In this document: one piece after another, positions 1-8,344 of the stretch
How the letters are laid out: each line of letters begins with the position of its first letter
How positions within the stretch are numbered: the stretch's first letter is position 1
Assembly: GCA_021162935.1 (NCBI GenBank)
Contig: JAGGXR010000030.1
Span: 28,369 to 92,368 of the forward strand
Source: Deltaproteobacteria bacterium
Lineage (GTDB): Bacteria; Myxococcota_A; Polyangia; HGW-17; SLPX01
Length of the DNA stretch: 64,000 bases
Direction of reading: 5' to 3'
Program-made: the position numbers and the translations under genes
The notes under the pieces: generated by a model
The model's input: only the letters and a program-made list of their open reading frames with translations
Told to the model about the DNA's origin: nothing
Databases searched by the model: none

Positions 1-3000
1 ACCCGTCTTGTCAGATTCCAGGTCCGGCTGCGTGATCAGGACATCATTGTTGGAGATCGAGAACGTGACCGTCCAGCGCTTGGGCCGCCACAGTCGATTC
101 GCCTCTTTGGTGTCCACGACGCCATGGGGAGTCATGGTTGGATTGTCGGGATCGTAGTACATCCTCGTGGGCAGAATCGCCTTGGGGCCCGTAGAAGTGA
201 ATTCGATCGGAGTCGGCCAAGAGAAGGACGAGAAGGTCTGGATGGTCCCAAGGGTCGACTTGTTCTCAGGCAGGTCACCAGCAACATGATCGAACGACTG
301 CGTATACCCAGCATAGGCGTAGTTGATGGCGGCCACGTCGTACCGACCCAGACCCCGGAAGTCCGAGTTGAACTTGCCGCCGTAGTCCATGATGGAGGTC
401 CATTGATACTCGGTGATCCGGTTGTCGTCTTCCCATGCGGAGCGAGGCTGCTGCCACCGCTCTTTGATCTGGGTATCGCCACGCTGCTGGGCACCCTGCT
501 CACGCAGATCCCAGTACTTGTCCATGTAGTTCATGGCGTCATAGGAACCGGAGAAGTTGTGGCGCAGGCCCATGTTATGGCCCATCTCGTGAACCGTGAC
601 AGGATCAAAGATTCGCCATTTGAGGAACTTCTTGATTTTGTCGCCGCACTGGCTATCCGAGGCCCATCGCTCCGACAGGCTCATCCCATTGCCGGCGCAG
701 CCGTCGGGATTCTGCGTGAAGTCCGGATTACAGCCGCAGTACTTCGCGACCGTTTCCTTGGCCAAGCCGATAGAAGAAGGCTCCTCGAAGGGCACCATCT
801 CGGCGTACATGACCGTATTCGCGAAGTGGGCGAACTTCATCTTCTCGATTGCGCGGATGTAGTTCAGATTCAACCAGGTCAACGGAGAAACCTTACTGCG
901 GAGCGTGCTGCCATAGGCCAAATCCGCTCCGGAGATCGCTGCTGCCTGCGCCGGGTCGAAGCCTGCGCCTACCAAAGTGGGAAGTCGGTTCATGATAATG
1001 TTGTTCGTCATCATCATGTCCTCGACCCAGGTGTCCCGAATCGAATTCAGCCGAGCGATGTCCGGCCGGGTGCCATTGCCGAGCACGCCGCTGTCGGCCA
1101 CGGCTCGCGCCTGCTGGCCCATCCAGCGCCGCAGGGCTGCTGGGCTGCTCGCGTCAGGCTTGGCGTGGCTGTCAATGGCCGCTGCCCAACTCGTATCCAT
1201 GTTCGCATAGAGCCGCTTCACGTCATTGGGCGTATACCTGGTCCGCTCCCACGAATACCGGTGGCCGCCGGGCAGCACCTTGGAACTCTTGTCCTCTCGG
1301 AATCCCTGCTGGTGCTGCATGTGACGAACGACGGCCTGCTGGTAGTAGCCCTTGAGATAGGGAGACCAGGGGAAATTGTCGTCGGTCAGCATGCGCATGA
1401 TGTCGCGTACCCAGACTGCGTAGGTCTCGAGCGGAGCGCCGTAGATGTTCGCGACCGCCGAGAAGGCCTCGCCCGTGAGCGGGTCGGCGAAAGGAGGGCC
1501 ATAACCCAGTGGGCTCGCCTGCTGGGGAGCATTCCAATAGGGGATCTGGCTGTAGCGGATGTCGCCGGCTTCCACATGGCGTCCCACCGGGCCGCAGATC
1601 TCCGGATCGCCTTCCTGAACCGGGTTGTTCGGGCAGAACACCACCATCTGGAAGTTGTTGCCTGGATCCATCTCGGGCCTGGCCGAACAGGAATCTTGGC
1701 CGAGCTTGAGGCCCGCGGCTTCGCAGCCAGAAGCACGCCAGACCACGGCGTTGAACGTATCCGACCACTGCTGCACGACGCGAACGCCCGTTTCCTTGCC
1801 TTCTTCAGGATAACTATCATTCACGTAATACACAATCGGGCGCAGGCCACGCTCAAAGAACCGAAGGGGATACTTCGATGTGCCTACTGGAGTCGCGTAA
1901 TAGACCTTCCGACCGTCATACTTGTAGAAGCAAGGCAGCGGGCGATCCGGGTCACACGTCCACTTCATGGTGAATTTTGCATTCGGGTCGCAGGGGCAGA
2001 CCACTTCATCGCCGACCGTGGCGACCTCTGACGGCAGTTGGTCGGATTTATAGGTGAGCTTGTAAATGGTCTTACCCGAATCGGTGCAGGTGCAGCCGTT
2101 GTTCGAGCAACTGTAGGCACCGCCCGAGCAGTAGCCCTGGGCATAGAGCTGGGCGTTGTCCGAGTCCGCCTTGTCCGCGTCCGCGTACCGGTAGGCCACC
2201 TCGGCCAGGATGTAAACCTTGTGGTTGTTGACCGTACAGCGACAGGGAGTTCCGTCGCCCGCGCAGGTAAACTTCGCGCTCCCATCGGCCGTGTCGGGGC
2301 ATTGGGCGTCAGCGTAAATCTGAGCTTCCTCGTCAGTGGTCGCCTTGGCAAAGCTCTCTTTCCAAAGGTTGCGACGATCGGCGTACCACTTGATGCCACC
2401 GACGGAAATGCCGTAGTCCTGGCTGTAGTACTTCCGCTCCGACAGGAAGTACCCGTACTTGTCCGCGTCCTTCTGGGTGTACTCCAGGGGCTCGTACTCT
2501 CGGTCCGGGTCGATCTTCCAAAACGCATTTCGGACCGTCACCTCGGTGGAGCTACAGGAACTCAAAGACCCGTAGAAGAAGCAATCTGGAATTTGGGTCA
2601 GACCCATGAACTCCCAACCTTCGAGATCCCGCATGTCCGGAGTGATCAAAAGCTTGTTGACAATACTAATGTAATTGGCTGCACCGTTGTCGTCACGCTC
2701 GATCTTGGGAGCATAGGGGCTGGACGGGTCATTGATGAAGAAATTGATGGGATCGGTGGTCACGGCGCGCTGCCACATCAAGCTACCCCAGTTGGAGACC
2801 AGATTCTCCGACCAGTCCACGCGAATGAACTCCCTTTGGTACCAAGGGCGCTCGGTGGACTCACGAATGGTGTTCGTCTCCTCGCCCGTGGTGGCGTTGT
2901 AGTCCCGGATGATGTCAAATTGTTTTTGGATTTTCCAGGCACCCAGAACATCACCCTTGTAGCTCGGATCCGCTGTGCGGCTGTCCGTGTTGGCGATGCG

Positions 3001-3267
3001 GTCATAAGCCAATCTGGCGTACAGGACGTTTTCCTGGATGTCCCACTTGATGATTGGGACGTCCATGCCGGTTTCACCAACGAACGTCACCGAGCTACCG
3101 AGGTTGATATCGATGACAGTGGGCACGTAGTACCACTTGCCCTCGAGGTCAGCCTTGGCAAGGATGTTCGGCTGCACGTAACTGCGCGGCGGACGATCCT
3201 TGGCGCAACCCGCCACGAGGAAAGCCGCCAGGATGGCTACTGAGGAAACTCTTGCTAGACGCGACAT
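1..3267 (-). CDS. Zinc metalloprotease lipoprotein, metzincin type (3' end outside window)
   Basis: The frame is open from the ATG at 3267 to the window edge (1089 codons), so the C-terminus is missing. It starts with a lipoprotein signal, with lipobox LVAGC at Cys21, and has an AGGAG-type ribosome site upstream. The motif HEMGHNMGLRHNF lies near residue 893 (around 560-590) and matches the metzincin zinc site HExxHxxGxxH. SIMDYGGK about 65 residues later is a typical Met-turn. This resembles the Met-zincin (DUF4953-like) zinc-dependent proteases; the family name is inference. Around residues 310-410 two similar Cys-rich blocks occur, the second containing YCSGGAYSCSNNGCTC. A role in degrading protein at the cell surface or outside the cell is inferred. 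The gene follows an outer-membrane protein gene on the same strand by 64 bases, probably in one transcript. Confidence 0.85.
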   Translation of the reverse strand, partial: MSRLARVSSVAILAAFLVAGCAKDRPPRSYVQPNILAKADLEGKWYYVPTVIDINLGSSVTFVGETGMDVPIIKWDIQENVLYARLAYDRIANTDSRTADPSYKGDVLGAWKIQKQFDIIRDYNATTGEETNTIRESTERPWYQREFIRVDWSENLVSNWGSLMWQRAVTTDPINFFINDPSSPYAPKIERDDNGAANYISIVNKLLITPDMRDLEGWEFMGLTQIPDCFFYGSLSSCSSTEVTVRNAFWKIDPDREYEPLEYTQKDADKYGYFLSERKYYSQDYGISVGGIKWYADRRNLWKESFAKATTDEEAQIYADAQCPDTADGSAKFTCAGDGTPCRCTVNNHKVYILAEVAYRYADADKADSDNAQLYAQGYCSGGAYSCSNNGCTCTDSGKTIYKLTYKSDQLPSEVATVGDEVVCPCDPNAKFTMKWTCDPDRPLPCFYKYDGRKVYYATPVGTSKYPLRFFERGLRPIVYYVNDSYPEEGKETGVRVVQQWSDTFNAVVWRASGCEAAGLKLGQDSCSARPEMDPGNNFQMVVFCPNNPVQEGDPEICGPVGRHVEAGDIRYSQIPYWNAPQQASPLGYGPPFADPLTGEAFSAVANIYGAPLETYAVWVRDIMRMLTDDNFPWSPYLKGYYQQAVVRHMQHQQGFREDKSSKVLPGGHRYSWERTRYTPNDVKRLYANMDTSWAAAIDSHAKPDASSPAALRRWMGQQARAVADSGVLGNGTRPDIARLNSIRDTWVEDMMMTNNIIMNRLPTLVGAGFDPAQAAAISGADLAYGSTLRSKVSPLTWLNLNYIRAIEKMKFAHFANTVMYAEMVPFEEPSSIGLAKETVAKYCGCNPDFTQNPDGCAGNGMSLSERWASDSQCGDKIKKFLKWRIFDPVTVHEMGHNMGLRHNFSGSYDAMNYMDKYWDLREQGAQQRGDTQIKERWQQPRSAWEDDNRITEYQWTSIMDYGGKFNSDFRGLGRYDVAAINYAYAGYTQSFDHVAGDLPENKSTLGTIQTFSSFSWPTPIEFTSTGPKAILPTRMYYDPDNPTMTPHGVVDTKEANRLWRPKRWTVTFSISNNDVLITQPDLESDKTG

Positions 3268-3331
3268 TGTTTCTTCTCCTCCATACTCGTTAAGGACCTA
3301 CAATTCATCCAGTTCTGGTTGTGTCTTGTGT

Positions 3332-4618
3332 TTATTCCAATTGCTCTTCGAGCGCCGTTTTTCGCTTCTGCGTCATCCCCATGTACACCTTGTGCAGAAA
3401 CTTGTCGGTGTAGAACGTCAGGTAGACCGCAAACATGCTGTACCGATTGTAGTTCGTGACCAAGAAGGCCTGCTGGTAGCTGCGGCTGTCCGGCTTGCGC
3501 TCGGGCGCCTGAGTGATGAATCCCGCCGTTGCCTTGAGATAGGGCAAAATCTTATAGGAAAGCAAAATGCTGAACGACTGGTAGTCGCGAAGCTGGTACG
3601 ACTCGGCCTTGCCGTAGCCCCGAACGTCATACGTGTTCTGACAGATATTCGTGGTCGTGCCATTGCCCAGGTCCAGCGTGCAGTATGCATTGGATTGGTA
3701 GGGCGCCACCCACTGGTACTGATAACCCAGGTACAGGCCGAATCCCTTTGGGAACACGACATATCCCCAAATGTCGTGACTCAGAGCGTCGTGCGGGTTG
3801 AATGACGTAGACACGTAATCGTAGTCATCCGAGCCAGTCGCTCCGGCGTTGTCCCCCTGCCAACTGCTGTAGTTGTCCTTGACCGAAGGAGTGTCGTACT
3901 TCCAAAAATAATGGACCCAAGAGAAATTGTACCCGACGCCGATCATGAAGTGACGTGGCAGTTGGAAGAATCTGGTCAAACCAAGAGACGTCATCAGATA
4001 GGTGCGCAGCCCTTTATTTCGACTCTGGATCGAGGTGGGGATCGTCATGGTGAACCCGCCGTCGATCATAATTTTTGCCTTCGGAATCGTATACCAGCTG
4101 TCGTTCGTCAGATTCAGGGTAATGTCCGAGTAGTTGGCCCGACGATCCGCACCAGACACCTGATACTTGGTTTGGGCTGAACCACTGTTGGACAGGTATC
4201 CATCCTGGTCCTGGATAGGCAGATACTGAGTTTGACTGCCTGCGTAGTTCGGATTCGAAAAGCTCGTGCCTCGGTATGTAGCACTGGTGCCGACGAGTTC
4301 GTTCGACACGGCAAACCGGGCCGACGCCCTCAATCCACTGAGAAACTTGTTCTTCTTGAAAAAGACGCCACCCAAACGCCAGTCCAACTTGAACTTATAG
4401 TAAAAAATCCACTCCGCCCCTTCCATCTGGGAGTTGATGGAATTGACGCTCTGCCAAGTAAAACTCAAGTTCAAGCCATACAAGTTCAATTTCTTGGGCT
4501 TTGACTTCGCCTTCTTCGCCACCTGAGCCTCTGTCTTGTTCTTGGACTCGTCCGCTCGGGCGGACGTGGCAAGACCAAGGAAAAGCACCAGGGCCAAAAG
4601 TCCGGCAACACGTCTCAC
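3332..4618 (-). CDS. Predicted outer-membrane beta-barrel protein
   Basis: The product is 428 residues with a clear signal peptide (core LLALVLFLGLATSARA), then a sequence rich in aromatic and alternating residues with many short Tyr/Trp/Phe strands, as in outer-membrane barrels. No named family was recognised. An ATG lies at 4624, but the GGAGG sits only one or two bases before it. The GTG at 4618 has the same GGAGG at a normal seven-base distance, so that start was chosen. It precedes the metzincin lipoprotein gene on the same strand. The pair may form an export or surface unit, but nothing beyond adjacency supports that. Confidence 0.7.
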   Translation of the reverse strand: MRRVAGLLALVLFLGLATSARADESKNKTEAQVAKKAKSKPKKLNLYGLNLSFTWQSVNSINSQMEGAEWIFYYKFKLDWRLGGVFFKKNKFLSGLRASARFAVSNELVGTSATYRGTSFSNPNYAGSQTQYLPIQDQDGYLSNSGSAQTKYQVSGADRRANYSDITLNLTNDSWYTIPKAKIMIDGGFTMTIPTSIQSRNKGLRTYLMTSLGLTRFFQLPRHFMIGVGYNFSWVHYFWKYDTPSVKDNYSSWQGDNAGATGSDDYDYVSTSFNPHDALSHDIWGYVVFPKGFGLYLGYQYQWVAPYQSNAYCTLDLGNGTTTNICQNTYDVRGYGKAESYQLRDYQSFSILLSYKILPYLKATAGFITQAPERKPDSRSYQQAFLVTNYNRYSMFAVYLTFYTDKFLHKVYMGMTQKRKTALEEQLE

Positions 4619-4918
4619 GGTCATTCCTCCGGTTCGGGTTACATTCGAGACACTGCATTGCTGCAGCCATGCTTCAAGTTTTGGGCCAAGATTTAGGCCA
4701 TTGATGCATCCAGGTCAAGGAATTTCTCCGGCGCAAGAAAGTTTTGTGTTTTCAAGACCAAGGTTCTCTCAGCAACCAAAAAACGTACCCGTCGGCACCG
4801 TTCGGAAAGGATCGGTTGCCTGTCAGAAAATGAACCACTGCGCCACAACCGTCTGGTTTGTGCTTTTTTCGTCCGTTATCCGCCGCAACCACCAGACAAC
4901 GAGACGCAGGAACCTGGT

Positions 4919-4937
4919 CATGAGATGCGATCTCATG
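4919..4937. repeat. Perfect 8-3-8 inverted repeat, possible operator
   Basis: The arms CATGAGAT and ATCTCATG are separated by GCG. The symmetry suits a dimeric repressor site. It lies about 300 bases from the outer-membrane protein start on one side and 390 from the Fic-like gene on the other, so its target is unclear. Confidence 0.35.
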
Positions 4938-5263
4938 GAAACACCGTGACCACCACAGACAATCATTTTGGCCAATGCCAACCAAAAAAACATCGTGTTT
5001 TACACTCTTGCCCGGCTGGCGTCTCTCCATTTTTAGGAAGAAAGAATTCTGGGGGGCAATGGACGAGATGTCGTTTGACGTGCGAAAATCGGTGGTCGCA
5101 GCCCGAAAAAAGGGGGGGGGAATCTTGAAAACGGGGATCAACAAAATTTTTCGGCCGCAACTCGGCCACCATCTCTTGATCCTCCGTGCCATCGTGCTAC
5201 CCGCCCCGTTCCCCCCCGGTGCCCTGCTCACTGTGGATCGAAGCCAGCGCCCAATTTCGCCCC

Positions 5264-5291
5264 TTGACAAACCTATTTCCCTCACTAAATT
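5264..5291 (+). promoter_or_regulatory. Sigma-70-like promoter for the Fic-like gene
   Basis: A perfect TTGACA at 5264-5269 is followed after 16 bases by TAAATT (5286-5291), which matches four of six -10 consensus positions. The start codon of the Fic-like gene is at 5329, giving a short leader. Found by eye only. Confidence 0.45.
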
Positions 5292-5328
5292 GGACTTCAA
5301 TTCGAAATGGGACAGATAGCCAACACCA

Positions 5329-6111
5329 ATGAACTTCGCGCAGCACCACACAACGCTCGACGCTGGCATGGAGGCCCTCCAGGCGGAGATGTCACATGCC
5401 GACGAAACCCTCGTCCGAGACATCCAGGAAAAATTCCTGATCTCCTGGCTCTATCACGATAATGCCCTCGACGGCGTGGTGCTGACCTACCATGAACTGA
5501 AGGCTGCCATCGACGAACGGATCATCAGCGACAGCAGCCTCATTCCCATGTATGACAGCATCCGCGCGCAAAAAAAGGCCATCGACATCGTCAAACAACA
5601 GGCGTCCAAGCGACGTGCTGGTATCACGATGGAATTCATCAAAAAGCTCCACAGAACCCTGACGGTGGACGACGACCCGCTCTATCAGCAATACCGCAAG
5701 GAAAACCCCTTGCATCGGCTCTACTTCCACGAAATCGTGCCCCCGGAAAAAATCTCGTACCGACTCCGGAAACTCGTGGACTGGACCAAATCCGACGACT
5801 TCAAGAAAAGCCACCCGCTCAACAAGGCGGCCCAGCTCCATCTCAACTTCATCACGATCTACCCCTGGCTGAAAAACTCGGGCAAGGTGGCGCGACTCCT
5901 GATGAACTTCATTCTCATGCGCCACGGATACGTGCCGGCGGTCATCCACGCCGTGCATCGACAGCGGTACTATGAAGTCCTACGTTCCGCTTCGTACCAG
6001 GACCTGGCCAATCTCATTGCCGAGTCGCTCAACAACGCCATCGAGTCCACTCTGAAATACGCATCGGAGTCTTCTCTGGATCAGCCTTCCTCAGACATGC
6101 CGGCCCGCTGA
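5329..6111 (+). CDS. Fic-fold protein with degenerate active site
   Basis: The 260-residue product has the architecture of Fic-domain proteins. Near residues 45-53, NALDGVVLT aligns with the NAIEGNTLT segment typical of the N-terminal region of Fic proteins, and residues 178-189 read YPWLKNSGKVAR where active enzymes have HPFx(D/E)GNGRxxR. The catalytic His is Tyr, Phe is Trp, the acidic residue is Lys, and the GNGR anion-binding core is NSGK. The following RLLMNFILMRHGYVP is well preserved, as is the preceding helix. AMP transfer by the known mechanism is therefore unlikely; a binding or scaffold role is inferred. The inhibitory-motif Glu is Asp. The 3' end overlaps the convergent ogt gene by 31 bases. 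Confidence 0.75.
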   Translation: MNFAQHHTTLDAGMEALQAEMSHADETLVRDIQEKFLISWLYHDNALDGVVLTYHELKAAIDERIISDSSLIPMYDSIRAQKKAIDIVKQQASKRRAGITMEFIKKLHRTLTVDDDPLYQQYRKENPLHRLYFHEIVPPEKISYRLRKLVDWTKSDDFKKSHPLNKAAQLHLNFITIYPWLKNSGKVARLLMNFILMRHGYVPAVIHAVHRQRYYEVLRSASYQDLANLIAESLNNAIESTLKYASESSLDQPSSDMPAR

Positions 6112-6617
6112 GTCCAAGTCAGACCCGCCAAAATCGTCTGCGACAAGGAAAGATCTGCCCCCTGTTCCAACGCCAGCAAGGCGCGTTTCCATTCGAGTCC
6201 CGGCGTGAAACCGCCGAGCCCGGCAGCGGCGACCACGCGATGACATGGGAAAATGATGGGGCAGGGGTTGGCACCCAAGGCACGCCCCACGGATCGACCA
6301 GCCCCAGGCCGGCCGATCCTGGACGCAAGCTGTCCATACGTCACCGTGGTCCCATATGGAATCGAGCGCAATGACTCGATGACCGTTCTGGCGAAGGCCG
6401 ACACGGTCAGTCGACAGGAAACGTCGACACCAAGCGATTGCCCATGCAGATAGGACGCGAAAGCTCGAAGTGCCGCGTCCGTCTGCATCCGACCTTTCGC
6501 CATTCCGACAGGAGGATCATCCCAACCAAGCCCCACCCGAACAAGGCGTCCCCCATCGTCGAAAAAAAGCAGAATCGGCCCTATGGTCCAATCGATCCTG
6601 CGCCAGAACAGCGTCAT
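6081..6617 (-). CDS. ogt: Methylated-DNA--protein-cysteine methyltransferase
   Basis: This 178-residue protein repairs O6-alkylguanine by moving the alkyl group to its own cysteine. The C-terminal half carries the DNA-binding helix (PYGTTVTYGQLASRIG, then RSVGRALGANP) and the active-site motif PCHRV, with Cys near residue 125. The N-terminal domain is short and weakly conserved, as is usual. The ATG at 6617 overlaps the TGA of the FHA-GAF gene (ATGA), so it is translationally coupled as the last gene of the operon. Longer upstream in-frame extensions would run into that gene and were rejected. Confidence 0.92.
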   Translation of the reverse strand: MTLFWRRIDWTIGPILLFFDDGGRLVRVGLGWDDPPVGMAKGRMQTDAALRAFASYLHGQSLGVDVSCRLTVSAFARTVIESLRSIPYGTTVTYGQLASRIGRPGAGRSVGRALGANPCPIIFPCHRVVAAAGLGGFTPGLEWKRALLALEQGADLSLSQTILAGLTWTQRAGMSEEG

Positions 6618-8335
6618 ATCCGAAACCGATCCCCGCCTTGAAAAGAGGCCACGGAGTAGATGGCCCCCCACGAGGCAACCCGCGTATCGTCCACATGGAC
6701 CTGGGTCACGTCGAAGCCCTGACCAGGCAACCCTTCCTTCGTGGCCTGACTCACAAACAACCCAGCCCCACCGAAATCGCCTGCGAGCGCCGCAGCTCGA
6801 TCCATCGTCTCGCCCAGACAAATCTGCTCCGCCCAACCGGGAATTCCGAGCACTCCCCACCAAATCCGACCAGTGTCCAAGCCGACCCCAAGCTGCACCA
6901 CATGTTGCCACTTCGGAGCGATCACGCGAGATGCACGGCGCATCAGATCGAGGCCGGCTGTAGCCGCCCAAGCAGCGTCCGTACGACTCGATCCAGGCAG
7001 GCCGAACAACGCCACCACGGTCCCGTTGCGAACGGACACCACGTGCCCGCCGTTCGTGGTGACGGCATCATAAATCGTGCCGTACAGGTCGGCGAACAGA
7101 CTCACGACCTTGTCCATGGAGACCTGATCGAAACGCACGACCCCCCTTGCCACCATGACTGTGCATTCCTTCTCTTCGAGACTGAACAGCGGCCGCTGGC
7201 CCTCCACCCGATCGCGAAGTTCTGGATCCACGATCCGGTCCAGAGTTACCTCCCTGCGCTTCTCCGCATCCAATTGCTTCCTGAGCCGCTTTTGGCGGAC
7301 TGCCGCCGCCCCCATCGAGGCGGCAACTTCGGCCACCTTCAACTCCTGATCGGCAAAAGTCGCACCAGCGGCACGGCTGATATACAGGACACCCACGACG
7401 TCCTCGCCCAACATCATGGGAAGAGCCACCAAGGCCCCGACCTTTTTGATATGCACCGAGTCGGTGGCGCGAAAGTCCGGATCAGACGCCAAATTCTCGG
7501 AAATCACAGGCGCTTTTTCCCGGGCCGCCTTCACGACCACGGTTCGGCTCAGGGGAATGTCGTCTCCTCGGGTTCCTTGATACCGCACGACAATCGGCTC
7601 AAAAGCTCGATCGCTCGTCATTTCCAGGACGACGGCCAGGTCATACGGAATCACAGTCGCCAGGTCGTCGAGGGATCGTTCAAGATCCCGGATCACCGCA
7701 CGCCCGGATCCCAACCTTCGGGCCATATCCCCCAGAACCGACAGCGCCCTGCCGCTCCAGTCCTCGCCCCCTGCCCGTTGCCCACCCGACCGAAGCACCC
7801 GGGCCAAGGCATCCTGAGCCCAGCCGTCTACGAAATGGACATGATTCACAAGCGCGCGACTCGTCTCAAGCGAAGAAGCATAACCGGGGTCGGTGACATC
7901 CTCTTCTTCGAAAACCTGGGTCGGCTGCCCCATCACCACCTTCGAGGCAGCCTTGTTCCCCACGACGGCGAGTTCAACCGTTTCCATGGGCGGAAAATCC
8001 CCTGACTCCGGCTTCTCCACCCCGACGGACCGAGCCGAAACCGCCTCACGCGGAAGCAAGACGATCCGAAACACGCCGATATCGACGGACTCGCCGACCT
8101 CCACCTTGCAGGATCGGACAAGCTCACCGCTCACCCTGGTCCCGTAGGTCGAATCCAGGTCTTCAGCGGTCAATATTCCATCTTGAAAGATGAGTCGGGC
8201 GTGGTGTCTGGACACACCACGTCCCGACAGCACCAAATCGTTGTCCCGGCCGCGGCCGATCCGGAGGGTCCCCGGCGTCAACGGGTGCCACCGAACGTTC
8301 TTGTCCTGATCCAGTATCAGAAGCGAAAACCCCAT
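6614..8335 (-). CDS. FHA-GAF protein with degenerate class III cyclase domain
   Basis: The 573-residue protein has three parts. Residues 1-95 form an FHA domain, a phosphothreonine reader (IGRGRDNDL at 26-34, SRHHA at 42-46, STYGT at 62-66). Residues about 200-350 form a GAF domain (VALPMMLGEDVVGVLYISR near 303-321). Residues about 388-560 have the fold pattern of an adenylate/guanylate cyclase but lack its chemistry. The first metal Asp is Arg397 (MVARG for LFAD), the GD of the second metal site is Asn437-Gly438, and the transition-state Asn and Arg are Asp512 and Ala516 (GETMDRAAALAG). It is probably a phospho-dependent sensor or scaffold, not a cyclase. AGAGG lies six bases before the ATG. 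It sits 9 bases after murB. Confidence 0.82.
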   Translation of the reverse strand: MGFSLLILDQDKNVRWHPLTPGTLRIGRGRDNDLVLSGRGVSRHHARLIFQDGILTAEDLDSTYGTRVSGELVRSCKVEVGESVDIGVFRIVLLPREAVSARSVGVEKPESGDFPPMETVELAVVGNKAASKVVMGQPTQVFEEEDVTDPGYASSLETSRALVNHVHFVDGWAQDALARVLRSGGQRAGGEDWSGRALSVLGDMARRLGSGRAVIRDLERSLDDLATVIPYDLAVVLEMTSDRAFEPIVVRYQGTRGDDIPLSRTVVVKAAREKAPVISENLASDPDFRATDSVHIKKVGALVALPMMLGEDVVGVLYISRAAGATFADQELKVAEVAASMGAAAVRQKRLRKQLDAEKRREVTLDRIVDPELRDRVEGQRPLFSLEEKECTVMVARGVVRFDQVSMDKVVSLFADLYGTIYDAVTTNGGHVVSVRNGTVVALFGLPGSSRTDAAWAATAGLDLMRRASRVIAPKWQHVVQLGVGLDTGRIWWGVLGIPGWAEQICLGETMDRAAALAGDFGGAGLFVSQATKEGLPGQGFDVTQVHVDDTRVASWGAIYSVASFQGGDRFRI

Positions 8336-8344
8336 AACAACCTC

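Larger units (their letters stand above)
4619..5328. other. Long intergenic region, no gene recognised
   Basis: About 710 bases lie between the outer-membrane protein gene and the Fic-like gene, which diverge. Open frames here encode nothing recognisable. The region holds a 19-base inverted repeat (4919-4937), a run of six A then nine G at about 5106-5120, several other G or C runs, and a promoter-like pair just before the Fic-like gene. It should contain promoters for both flanking genes. Confidence 0.6.

Noticed and set aside
124..3243. Long open frames on the plus strand (635 and 401 codons)
   Set aside because: They are antisense to the metzincin gene, whose protein has a lipobox and a full zinc motif. 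The plus-strand translations match nothing.
5106..5319. Possible phase-variable gene across the A6G9 tract
   Set aside because: Frames on either side of the tract encode nothing recognisable, so no broken gene can be argued.
6470..8005. Plus-strand frame of 511 codons
   Set aside because: Antisense to the FHA-GAF gene; Pro/His/Arg-rich low-complexity translation typical of shadow frames in GC-rich DNA.
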